Shown here: in pieces, positions 10,871 through 20,822 of the stretch
Layout of the letters: every line of letters starts with the position of its first letter
Position numbering within the stretch: position 1 is the first letter of the stretch
DNA from: Isoetes taiwanensis
Lineage: Eukaryota; Streptophyta; Lycopodiopsida; Isoetales; Isoetaceae
DNA: 64,000 bases
Direction of reading: 5' to 3'
Assembly: GCA_021234155.1 (NCBI GenBank)
Contig: JAJEKV010000063.1
Span: forward strand, 5,742,055 to 5,806,054
Position numbers and translations under genes: made by a program
Notes under the pieces: generated by a model
Told to the model about the DNA's origin: nothing
Databases searched by the model: none
What the model saw: only the letters and a program-made list of their open reading frames with translations

Positions 10871-11172
10871 GATAAGACTCTAAACTAGCTATGACTATCG
10901 GCAGTTTCTGGATGTATGCATGAGCATAAATGAAACCAACCATGGAAACATGCATTCCCATCTTATGCTTCATTTATTGACATGTGGACTTCCAAGATTA
11001 CTCATACTCATAGCTAAAAAAGGTTAATGAGTTGATTTTGAAAAAGGCAAGAGATACCTGCACATCTTTCCAACCTCCTTTTTCCCTTAATTGAATCAAG
11101 GAGTTCCCACAAATACTCACATATTATGAATTGATATTGCAAACACCATGACGTGTTGGGAATTTATTTGCC

Positions 11173-13370
11173 TTGGATACAAACAGTGCAATAAGTCTTA
11201 ACATTGTATCATTGCCATCACTAAAATTATGGCATCAAAGGCTTTGTCATGCAAATAAGGTAAACATCAAAACCGATGGAAAAAGAAAAATTATTCAAAT
11301 TGGAGCGCATAAGAATGACTCTTGGATATGCAGAGGTTGTATGCTAGGTAACCAAGAAGGTTACCTTTTAAAAAAACATCGAAAAAGAGCAAATGAAATT
11401 TTATGGGTTGGTACATACGGAGTTGTGTGATCCAATTAATGTAAGGAGTATGTCTGGAAAATGATATTTTATTACATTTATTGATGACTACAGTAGGAGA
11501 TAAAAATGTTACTTTCTGCGAAGCAAAGACCAAGCATACGATGCCTTCAAGTTTTTTAAGGATGAAGTGGAGAATGCTACAGGAAAAAAAATTAAATGTG
11601 GAAGATCAGATAGGGGCGGAGAATATCTTTCTGAAAGATTCAAACTGTTCTGCTTAAAACATGGCATAAAAAGGCAACTTACAGTTAGTCACACTCCTTA
11701 GCAGAATGGGGTGGCAGAAAGGAAGAATCGTACGATTCTTAATGCAGTAAGGTCTATGCTTAAGTCTACAGGACTGCCAAACTATTTATGGGAAGAAGCT
11801 GCAAGAACTGCAGTGTCGTTCAGAACATGTTACCATCTGTAAATATCGAAGGAAAAATCCTAGAATCTTTATGGTCTGACAAGGATATAAACTGTGATGC
11901 TTTAAGAGCATATGGCTGTCTTGCATATGCTCATATACCAACCGACGAGTTGACAAAAAAGTTAGACAACAGAGCACGGATAACATATTTAGTTGGATAT
12001 GATGCTAATTCAAAGGGGTATAGACTTTACGATCCTATGAGGAAGATGCTATATAGCAAAGAAGGATGTGGTATTTGAAACCCCGATCTTGTATAAATTC
12101 AAATCGGTGATGAAGAAAGAAAGGTCAATAAAATTGTGAACTTGCAAGGTGACGTGGATCAAATTGATGATGATGATGAAGAGAGTATAGAAAATGAAGC
12201 GATTAGAGCAAATAGACCGCTTGAGCAGACCGAAGCAATTGGACCAAAGGATCAACGTGTTTTAGCCGAGAATAATAATAAGATATCGATTCAAGAGCCC
12301 CCCGACCACGATAACAACACAAAGAGACAAGAAGACTAAGAGGAAGCGTACACAAGTAGAAGTGCTGAAGGAAGACACGAAAATAAATACAGAGAAGTAT
12401 GGCAGAGATGTTGGAGGGAGAAGTCTCAGGCATAGACAAGAAGGATTCAAAGAATTGGAAGAAGATGTAAGTGCAGAAGTATTAATTGCTCTAGATCTAG
12501 ACGTGCTTTAATAAATTATGATGAAGCAATTGTTGAAGATGCGCAGAACAAATGGATTGAAGCAATGAGAGATGAGATGAATTCGTTCATAAGGACAGAC
12601 ACCTATGAAGTTGCAGACATGCCTGAAAAAAGAAATGTTGTAGGCAATAAATGGATATACAAAATCAAGCTGAGCCCAGATGGTACAACTCCAAAATACA
12701 AAGCTACACTTGTGGCGCAGGAATTTTCTCAAAAAAAGGGTCTGGACTACGAGGAGAGATTCTCACCCATTGTAAAAATGACAAGTATAAGAGCACTGTT
12801 AGCCATGGCCAATGCTTACAAATTAGAAGTACATCATATGGATGTTAGCACAGCCTTCTTGAATGCAAAGTTAAACGAGGAGATATAAACGTGGCTTATT
12901 TATTGACTGCAAAGATTTAAAGCTTAGTGGATATGCCGACTTAGACTGGGCAGGAAACTTGGAAGGTAGGAGATCCACCTCAGGATTTGTTTTATTGCTA
13001 GATAATGTTCCTATTTCATAGAAATGCAAAAAGCAGGCATCTATAGCATTATCCACAGCTGAAGCGGAATATGCAGCAGCTTGTTTAGCTGCCAAGGAGA
13101 TTATATGGTGCAAAATATTGTTAATAGAACTTGGGATGAAGCAAGAGAAAGCTACTGTATTATATTTTGATAATCAGAGTTGCATTGCCATGTGAAAAAA
13201 TCCAGTACTGCACGAAAGGTCAAAACATATAGAGATTCAAATGCATTTTGTCAGAGATGTAGTTAACAAAGGCATCATTGAGATATGTGATATAAATACA
13301 GAAGAGCAATTGGTGACTTCGACAAAGCCATTATTAGAAAGCAAACTACACAAAGTCAAAAGCGTAAACT
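11173..13370 (+). pseudogene. Copia-2 pol remnant (GAG-pre-IN, integrase, RT, RNase H)
   Basis: Integrase joins element cDNA to host DNA, and RT/RNase H makes that cDNA. The second integrase Asp (SDRGGEY) and the catalytic Glu region (QNGVAERKN) are present, but the stop before QNG, frameshifts near 11430, 11820 and 12060, and the internal RT deletion make it non-functional. The end reads SKHIEIQMHFVRD...EEQL, the usual C-terminal copia signature, then a stop near 13370 and the PPT at 13391-13400. Confidence 0.85.
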
Positions 13371-13390
13371 GACCGCTGGCTTTATAACAT

Positions 13391-13820
13391 GAAAGGGGGA
13401 TGTTAAATATTCATGTTATAACAATGTTGTAAAGCCATTGGGTTGATTTAAGCCATAGAGGCTAGGTCGAAAATAGAATCCTCCGGATTATGAGAAGGCA
13501 TTGTGTAGGTGGAAGAAGGTGGAATTGACAACATGACTGGTATGTAGTGAGAGAAAAACTTACTTGTTTAAACCAGGAGGTGATGGCATTGGACGGATGA
13601 GTTACAGTGGAGAACAGCCAGGCCGGATTGCAAAGGGAAGAACCGGCAACCTTAAGGGTGCTACAGTAATCGATGCTTTAGTTTATTTTGAATCTAAATA
13701 CCATTGGGTTATAGTCTTAAATAAACATATAGAGATTCCTACGTTCATTGCCTTGCTAGCATATTGGCTTTTGGAAGTATTGAAGTTACTCTTGTGTTCT
13801 ATTGTCAATTAAGCTAACAA
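13391..13820 (+). mobile_element. Copia-2 polypurine tract and 3' LTR, copy A
   Basis: The purine tract GAAAGGGGGA directly precedes TGTTAAATATTCATG, a typical PPT-to-LTR junction (LTR start at 13401). The right end is put near 13820, where CTAACA gives a CA terminus; this is approximate. No matching 5' LTR exists in the window, so the element is 5'-truncated. The 82-codon ORF inside is not recognised. Confidence 0.7.
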
Positions 13821-13868
13821 TGCCCACAAACCCACGTAAGCAAGGGTTTGCCCCCTAGGGGCAACCCA

Positions 13869-15128
13869 AAAAGAAAAGCTAATTAACATGCACACCTAAG
13901 CAATCCAACTGCAACAACAAATGTTTTGGGATTATTCGAAGGGCAAAGCTTTGATTGATGGGCCGATAGATGGGTTTTTGTTTTGGACGGCCAAGATCCT
14001 CTCGGAGGAATTTTTGGACGATGGCAGTTTTGCCAACCTGCATTAGTTAGCATTATTGGGGTGGATCTTGTTGCTGTCGATTAGCACGAGACGTAGTTAC
14101 GTCCTAATCTGGCCGTTGATTGTGAGGGTTAGCTATGGAGCCATGCGGTGCCATTGTCTTGCACCTTGTCTCATGTACCATGTCCTCCCTTGCTTTTCAA
14201 GGGTACCATAAACCCCTTGTCCGCTTTTTCCGGACCTTGAATATGGCGCTATAGTGTAGTCTACCCTTCTTCCCTTCTACTCAGTCTTTGTTGCCCTCTT
14301 TTAATTTCTTCTAAACTCGCCTTTAGAAAATGCATGTTGGGCTACTTGAAACTGATTGAATTGGTGGAATATTAAGATTGGGCTGCAATTTCTGTGTGTG
14401 TTTTAGTCGATTATTTCATGTTCTCCTAATTGGATCCAACAGAAGCAAATTTGGTAGGTTTAACAAAAGGTAAAATTGGAGTAAATCCGACTCTGAATAT
14501 TGCTCGAAGAATGCAGCATTCTGATGGGGCTCCATATCTGATGTTTTTTGTTATTTTTTCTTGGCTCTACCTTCTGCACAATTTGAAATATGAGTTTCTT
14601 AGTTTTTTAGGATATCAAGACCCTTAATACTTTGGCTCTGCCGTTTCCCATGATATAAGATCTGGATCTTCAGCTGCATCATCCTTCACGAAACCCCTTT
14701 CTTCCATATTGTTCTTGTTTATGGGCAACCCATAGTGCGTAGCAACATTTGTTTACAAACATTGTGCAATACCACAATATAAACTAATACTCGATTTACA
14801 AGATGAAAAAGAGAGCTCATTATACCGCAATGCAAAAAGAATCTATGACTATAAAGGTGCACTATAAATTCCAAAAACAGAATCCATACTTATTGGAAAA
14901 AATTCCATCTATACCCCTTGAGTTTGCAAATATTCCAAATATACCTCACAACATAATAAGAATAATACCTGAAGTCCTAAAAATCCAGCTGCCACATTTG
15001 ACGTCGTGCTATTAGATGATGCCTAAAACAAAGAAAGAACTAAGAATTACTCGTCTGAAGAGAGAATAAAGGGTTTACGCATGTAGGAAAATGTGTATGG
15101 CTTAAAATTTACTATATTCTTTTCCCTC
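13869..15128. repeat. Unclassified 1.25-kb repeat, copy A2
   Basis: Direct paralogue of 5119-6378. It keeps the uninterrupted TTCTTTTCCCTCATTTCG target sequence (15118-15135) that the LINE split in copy A1. No product is recognised. Confidence 0.8.
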
Positions 15129-15639
15129 ATTTCGTTGCGTATCTTGCACATAGTAGCACCGTTTTTTATTGTTTCTGCTATCTATGTTTGTAAGGGCAAT
15201 AGTTCTATGTTTGTAAAAATTAAACAAATTGCATTGATGTATTAATATATGTACAAGTAAAGTGCAGAACCCAAATCCCTCTTTGAAATGCAAAAATGAT
15301 CCAATTTGGCTCAAAAAATGCAATTTCAAAAAAAAACTTGCATCTATTCACTTGTAGAATAGCGGGGATTGTGCTAAATTTTGCATCAAGGGAATTTTTG
15401 GAACAATTTTGATCTTTGATTCATTTCTGCATGATGTTCATCCTTTCTTCATTGCATGGTGACAGTTTCAATGACCGATTGCTTGCAAGCGAATCGATTC
15501 GGTGCACGCATAAAATGCGTCTTTCTTCCATTCAAAGCAACTTTAGGATATTCCCGACATTTGCAAAGTACATGTGCATTTTAACAAATACATGACAAAA
15601 GCATATTTAAGATACCAGGTACAAGTATCACTATACAAA

Positions 15640-15770
15640 ACCTAGAATATAAATATCACTGTATATGAAGACCCCAAAACCCTAATATATAAACATCACC
15701 ATATAAGAAAAATAAAAAAAACCCTAGAATAGAAGCATCGCAATAGAGCAAGCAAAACCCAAAACTATGA
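15640..15770. repeat. AAACCCTA-containing minisatellite
   Basis: About four degenerate units of 30-35 bases each carry AAACCCTA or AAACCTAGAATA followed by ATCACCATATAAG-like sequence. More arrays lie at 16630-16770, 17630-17790, 55760-55890, 56760-56895 and 57745-57800. The AAACCCTA core equals one plant telomere repeat, but units are too long and variable to be telomeric. Confidence 0.65.
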
Positions 15771-15938
15771 ATATCTTTGAGCAATAATCCTTGAAATTCT
15801 TAAGGACCCTCCTATAATCTTGATAGAAACAAACTCAACAAACTAACCTTGGAGTGAGAAGGCATTCCACATTGTTTCAGTCAATGCATTTGCCCATTAT
15901 GACAAGTTTTTTCATGCTTTTGATCGTATTGGAGCTCA

Positions 15939-16205
15939 TTGAAAGGAATGCAGTCTAGTATTGTTGAAGGAAGGTCAGATTTGGAGGTATTCAAGACAAG
16001 GAGGAGGGATGAATATATTGAGATCATGGGACACCATATGTTTGTTATCAATTTCACATGTAAATATTTGAGGAAATTGCTTGACTCTGATGAGGCAGAA
16101 AGAAGGGTAGAAAGATATGTTGATCTCCTAAAAAAGCTCTTTAAAGATCAAGACCCAAAAATAGCTATGACTATGAGCAGTTTCTGGATGTACGCATGTC
16201 CATAA
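15939..16205 (+). CDS. Unrecognised 88-codon ORF, best-preserved repeat copy
   Basis: A basic, charged reading frame with FKTRRRDEYIEIMGHH near residues 18-33 and DEAERRVERYVDLLKKLFKD near residues 50-69, predicted helical. Six copies occur in the window: 10671, 15939, 16953, 49891, 56070 and 57088. This one and 56070 are open, and the change at the C terminus of 56070 is a short cluster near a CTG. The upstream TTGATCGTATTGGAGCTCATTGA is also repeated. It could be an exon of a multi-copy host gene or part of an unknown element; no family was recognised and expression is unproven. Confidence 0.35.
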   Translation: MKGMQSSIVEGRSDLEVFKTRRRDEYIEIMGHHMFVINFTCKYLRKLLDSDEAERRVERYVDLLKKLFKDQDPKIAMTMSSFWMYACP

Positions 16206-16619
16206 ATGAAACCAACCATGGGAATGTGCATTCCCATCTTCTGCTTCATCTATTGACATGTGTACTTCCGAAACTACTCATACTCATAGCTAAAAAAGGT
16301 TAAGGAGTTGATCTTAGAAAGGGCAAGAGATACCTGCACATCTTCCCAACCTCCTTTTTGCCTCAAAAGAATCAAGCAGTTCTCACAAATAATCACATAT
16401 TATGAACTGAGATTGCTAACATAGATGGTATCCTATGACCTCACTACCCATCCCCCTTCATTGACCTTAAATACCTATCGAACTTTCCACCCCTCTTACT
16501 CTATGTTCCAGCCAACAACTATGCTTTGAAGATGTTCGAATTCTTTCTGTATTTATGAAAGCACAATAAAGAAAACTCATCATTCTTCTTCATAAATAGA
16601 CAGTTCTAGTTACTAGAAT

Positions 16620-17640
16620 ACAAGCATCACTATACAAAAACCTAGAATATAAACATCATCATATATGAAGACTCCAAAACTCTAATATAGAGACATCACC
16701 ATATAAGGAAAAAAAAAAAAACCCTAGAATAGAAGCATCGTAATAGAGCAAGGAAAACCCAAAACTATGAATATCTTTGAGCAAAGAATCCTTAATTTAA
16801 GGACACTCCTATAATCTTGATAGAAACAAACCGAACAAACTAACCTTTGGAGGAGAAGGCGTTCCACATTGTTTCAGTCAATGCATTTGCCCATGATGAC
16901 AAGTTCTTTCATGCTACGTTTTCCTTTTGATCGTATTGAAGCTCATTGAAAGGAATGCAGTCTAGTATTGTTGAAGGAAGATCAGATTTGGAGGTATTCA
17001 AGACAAGGAGGAGGGATGAAGATATTGAGATCATGGGACACCATATATTTTGTTATCAATTTCACATATAAATATTTGAGGGAATTGTTGATGACTGGGC
17101 TGAAAGAAGGGTAGAAAGATATGTTGATCTCTAAAAAGCTCTTTTAAGATCAAGACCAAAATAGCTATGACTATGAGCGGTTTCGGATGCACGCGATGTC
17201 CATAAATGAAACCAACCATGGGAATGCATTCCCATCTTATCTTCTGCTTCATCTATTGACATGTGTACTTTAAAACTACTCATACTCATAGCTAAAAAGG
17301 TTAATGAATTGATCTTAGAAAGGGCAAGAGATACCGCAGACATCTTCCCAACCTCCTTTTGGCCTCAAAAGAATCAAGCGGTTCTCACAAATAATCACAT
17401 ATTATGAACCGAGATTGCAAACATAGATGGTATCCCATGACCTCACTACCCATCCCCTTCAATGACCTTGAATACCTATCGAACTTTTAAGCCCCTCTTA
17501 CTCTATATTCCAGCCAACAACTATGCTTTGAAGATGTTCAAATTCTTTCTCAGTATTTATGAAAGCACAAAAAAAAAAACTTCTCATTCTTCATCATAAA
17601 TTTTAAGTTCTAGATAATACAAGCATCACTATAAAAATCT
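16620..17640. repeat. ~1-kb tandem block, unit II (copy A)
   Basis: Second unit with the same order: AAACCCTA-type array (16630-16770), ORF copy (16953-17160), then AT-rich DNA. It is more decayed than unit I. A third, short partial array of the same 33-base motif follows at 17640-17790. Confidence 0.8.
16953..17160 (+). pseudogene. Copy 3 of the unrecognised ORF (frameshifted)
   Basis: Homologous to 15939-16205. The segment between GNC-like and ERRVERYVD positions is shortened compared with 57088-57285, giving frameshifts. No function is recognised. Confidence 0.5.
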
Positions 17641-18399
17641 AGAAAAGAAGCATCACCATATAAGAAACTCCAAAACCTAGTATAGAAACATAACCATATA
17701 AGAAAAATAAGATCGTAATAAAAAAGAAGGAAACCCCAACATAGAAAAAAAAGAACAAAAAATAGAAGCGTAAATTGCTAACCCTGAAAAGTAATAATAA
17801 AGTATTGCGGTAGACAATTTGGTCATAAAATGAGGGATTAAAAATCTACTTACTTAAAAAAAGTTTTTGCCGCCCTTTCTCTCTCCGGCCGGATATAAGC
17901 GGCTTTCCGACGCCCGGATGTAGCGCGACAAAAAAAACGTTTTTTCGCCGGCCAAAGCGCTTCTTCCAACATTTTTTTCTTCTCTTCATTTTCCTAAGAA
18001 ATGACTTTCTCTCTCTTGGTGTGGTATGGCGATTGCCGTCGGGCTAACTAAGGAAACGACATCGGATCATTTCGCGGAGAGCGATTCTAGGGGCGAAGAA
18101 TGATTTCGTGTAGCCAAACCGTTCTTATGTTCCCCTTTCTTCTTGCATTTTGGCCATGTAATTTTTTTTCCTTTTTCCTCATTGTGCTTAAGCAAAAGCG
18201 GTGGTTGCAAGCACCCTATGATATTTGACCTTGAAAGCGGCGTTTAGCGGGGACTTGGTTCGAAGATCAAGGGGAAAGAAATCGATTATTGAATGAATTG
18301 AGAAGAAACCCAGATTGATCTGCAGAAGAGCGATTTGATGGCGGAGAGCGGCAGAGTGATCTTTGAAAGCGGAAAAGCAATCAAAATCGTGGAATGTGG

Positions 18400-18880
18400 G
18401 TATATTCTTTGAATTTGAATGCTTCGTGCCATTTTAAAAGTCGATCCTTCTTTAATGATTTTGATTTGTGCGCCTTTGTTGCCAAAAGGTTTTGAAGATT
18501 CGAGCTAAAAAATAGGTGCTTCTACAAGTCTAGGGTTTCTTCAGAGTACTTCTTAAACTCATGCCGGTATGGCATTGCAATCAACGAATTCCTATTCCTT
18601 TTTTTCTCTCTTGAGCAAGCATGTTTAAATATTTATCATTCAGGGTTATTTATGTTGAAGGGCACAAGGTAAAAAATTTTGATAATTCCTAAGCCGCAAT
18701 TCATTTTGATGCATCGATTTCATTTTATGAACCTCTTTCTAAGCATGCCAGTTCGTTGCCATGTTTAATGCGCAAAACAAGTTGAGGGACCCGGCCATTT
18801 CGACCGCTGACGAAAGAAAATATGGATGGTAGATATAGAGCTATGAAGCTCCTATTTCAAAATAGCTCCATGTAAATGGT
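18400..18880 (+). pseudogene. Captured unidentified gene fragment in Helitron unit 1
   Basis: Homologous to 23330-23830 (unit 2) and 28250-28745 (unit 3). In unit 3 an exon-like frame is followed by AAG/GTAAAA, an AT-rich 60-base stretch and TTTTATGCAG/ACC, which look like intron borders. A downstream frame reads LQNKLRDWPFRP and ENMDGRYRAMKLLFQN. Its host gene was not recognised. Unit 1 is interrupted at several CTG/CAG positions. Confidence 0.4.
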
Positions 18881-19814
18881 AGCCTTGCTTCAAGCTTTAA
18901 TTTCTAAGTTTTGGGTCGTGTTTGTTGTGGTGGATTTACGGGGCATTTCGATTTTTCGCGACTTAGTAGTGCGGGATGTGCCCTTGTTTTGATAAATGAT
19001 TATTTGTCCTAATAGGCTATATGGTAGCCATTTCTCTAAAATATTGCATTGACACGCTATAAAAAGGACTTTTAATATTGCTGTAATGTTCTTCAGTGAT
19101 TCTTCTATGGTGGAGCCGGTGGAATACATAATACATCAACCGAAAGCATTATTTTTGCCATGTGCTCCAATAGGTCGATTTTCTTGCAAGAGTGTAGCAT
19201 CGATTTTCCAGATTTAAGCTTCGCCAAAGAAAAAATGGGCCTCTCGATCTTCACCACTTGTTATCCACACCTCACAGATGTTATTACTCCTCCATTCATT
19301 ACAAAGCAGAGGCGGTTGGAGAGCTAGATAGCCTACTCTTATCTTGCGCATATTTCAGAAGTGAGTTAGAGCAAGCTTTCAAGACCACATGACACAATAA
19401 CTATGCAACATGGTAGAGGTAACATTTATATTCTCAGTCTTTTTATATCAATCATCAGAGTGAGTGTTGGTTGATGCTATATTGCGTCGTATATATGCTC
19501 TTTCTTTATCGCATTAGAATATTTGAAGTTATTTGTTTCATTATTTGTAATTTCAAGATCTGCGCAAAAAGGGTGGGGTGCACTTGAATTTTTAGTATTT
19601 TTGCTTTCTATTTGCAGTTCTTGAAGCTTCGGGGAGGAGTCGTTGAAGAATAGGAATCGATGGAGCAAAGAGCAAGGTACAATCTAATTAAAACTGCGGG
19701 AGTTTACATTTAAAACTCGGAGATAATAGAAATGTGTGCTTTCTAGATACAAATAAAAAGAAGAGTAAAATAAATAAAGAGGGGGTTTATAAGCTAATTC
19801 AGGCGACTAGAAAG

Positions 19815-20107
19815 ATGCCATGGGGTTCAAATTTCATCTAGCCTGATGAAGAATTGGTAGTGCATTATCGTCAAAAAGATCAGACACTAATTTTGGGCCA
19901 AATGTGATAGCCCAAATAGATCTTTACAAGCGCCATCCCCAGGATCTTAGGCCTATTTAGGAGAAAAGGAATGGTATTTCTTAACTCCCAGAGATAGAAA
20001 ATATCCTAATGAAGCTTCGGCCCCTGAGATCACGCTACTTTAGGCTACTAGATGCGCTACTTTTCGGCTACTCTTGGAAAGCCACGAGCTTGGAACATGT
20101 AGAGTGA
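19815..20107 (+). pseudogene. NAC-domain fragment in Helitron unit 1 (degraded)
   Basis: Same fragment as 24759-25047 but with stops and frameshifts; [19 protein letters not shown]-type and [18 protein letters not shown] segments can still be followed. It shares the internal 22-base duplication with unit 2, so the duplication happened before the Helitron copied itself. Confidence 0.75.
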
Positions 20108-20439
20108 AACGTTAGCAAGCTTCAGGCTATGGGTCTTAACAAAAGTTAAAACTCTCGATTTACAATCTTCTCCAACTCTAAATCTTAGTGTCTTTGGCGA
20201 GAAGCATAGGAGTCAGCGAAGAATAGGAATCGGTGAAGCAGAGGATTAAGGTATAATCTTTTCTTTCTTTCTGGGTTAACCTGCTGCTGTGCCCTTAAGA
20301 AGTTACAACTCTATCGCCATGCAAATGCATTGATTTTATAACCTCGTAACACCATTTCAGATTTGTTGGATCTTTATCTCGCCATGCAAATCATTGATTT
20401 TGTAACCTGTAACACCATTTCGAGAAAAGGTAAGAAATG

Positions 20440-20822
20440 TTTACAGGCCCTTCTTTAACCAGTTGCAAAGCATCTAGAAGATTTATGCATAAAGTAAAAG
20501 CGGGACCATTTGATTTTTCTATTCCTATCTCTGCTGCTAAACAAACAATCCAAGTGCATAAGTCGGTATTGGGCTACAAATGCCGCTACAAGGCGACCCC
20601 AGTGTACAACTACAAATCTTTGCTACAAATGATGTGGTACCGATACCTGATGAAACAATTCTTTGCATAACAACAACACCATTACTAACATTCAACATCT
20701 TCTTTCCATCTCGTAACTAAGTATCCAAAGCTCCTGAGACCGCAACTATAGTCCGGTATGTGTGCAAGCTTCGCGGAAACTTTCAATGCATCTGTTATAG
20801 GATGAGCATCACCTTTCCGAAA
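20440..20822 (-). pseudogene. Thiazole-kinase-like fragment in Helitron unit 1 (degraded)
   Basis: Minus-strand homologue of 25419-25760, with several frame breaks at former CTG/CAG positions. It lies opposite in orientation to the NAC fragment just upstream. Confidence 0.5.

Larger units (their letters stand above)
11155..13828 (+). mobile_element. Copia-2: decayed Ty1-copia retrotransposon, copy A
   Basis: Pol domains run in copia order on the plus strand. GAG-pre-integrase (LKLWHQRLCHANKVN, then CRGCMLG) lies at 11230-11350. The integrase core (SDRGGEYLS, QNGVAERKN, GCLAYAHIP, LVGYD) lies at 11590-12040. RT (NKWIYKIKL, YKATLVAQEF, FSPIVKMTSIR, MDVSTAFLN) lies at 12550-12880, and RNase H (DLDWAGN, RRSTSGF, STAEAEYAA) at 12900-13200. 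No gag or protease is seen, and no 5' LTR. The RT is cut after LNEEI, so the YVDD catalytic motif is absent. A stop replaces Q just before QNGVAERKN at 11699-11701; B keeps the Q. Confidence 0.88.
15633..16619. repeat. ~1-kb tandem block, unit I (copy A)
   Basis: It begins with an array of ~33-base units related to AAACCCTAGAATATAAACATCACCATATAAG (15640-15770), then carries the ORF at 15939-16205 and AT-rich non-coding DNA. It repeats at 16620-17640, and in B at 55755-56740 and 56741-57760. Confidence 0.8.

Noticed and set aside
15640-17790. True telomeric or subtelomeric array
   Set aside because: Units are ~33 bases with single AAACCCTA cores, not tandem 7-base repeats.
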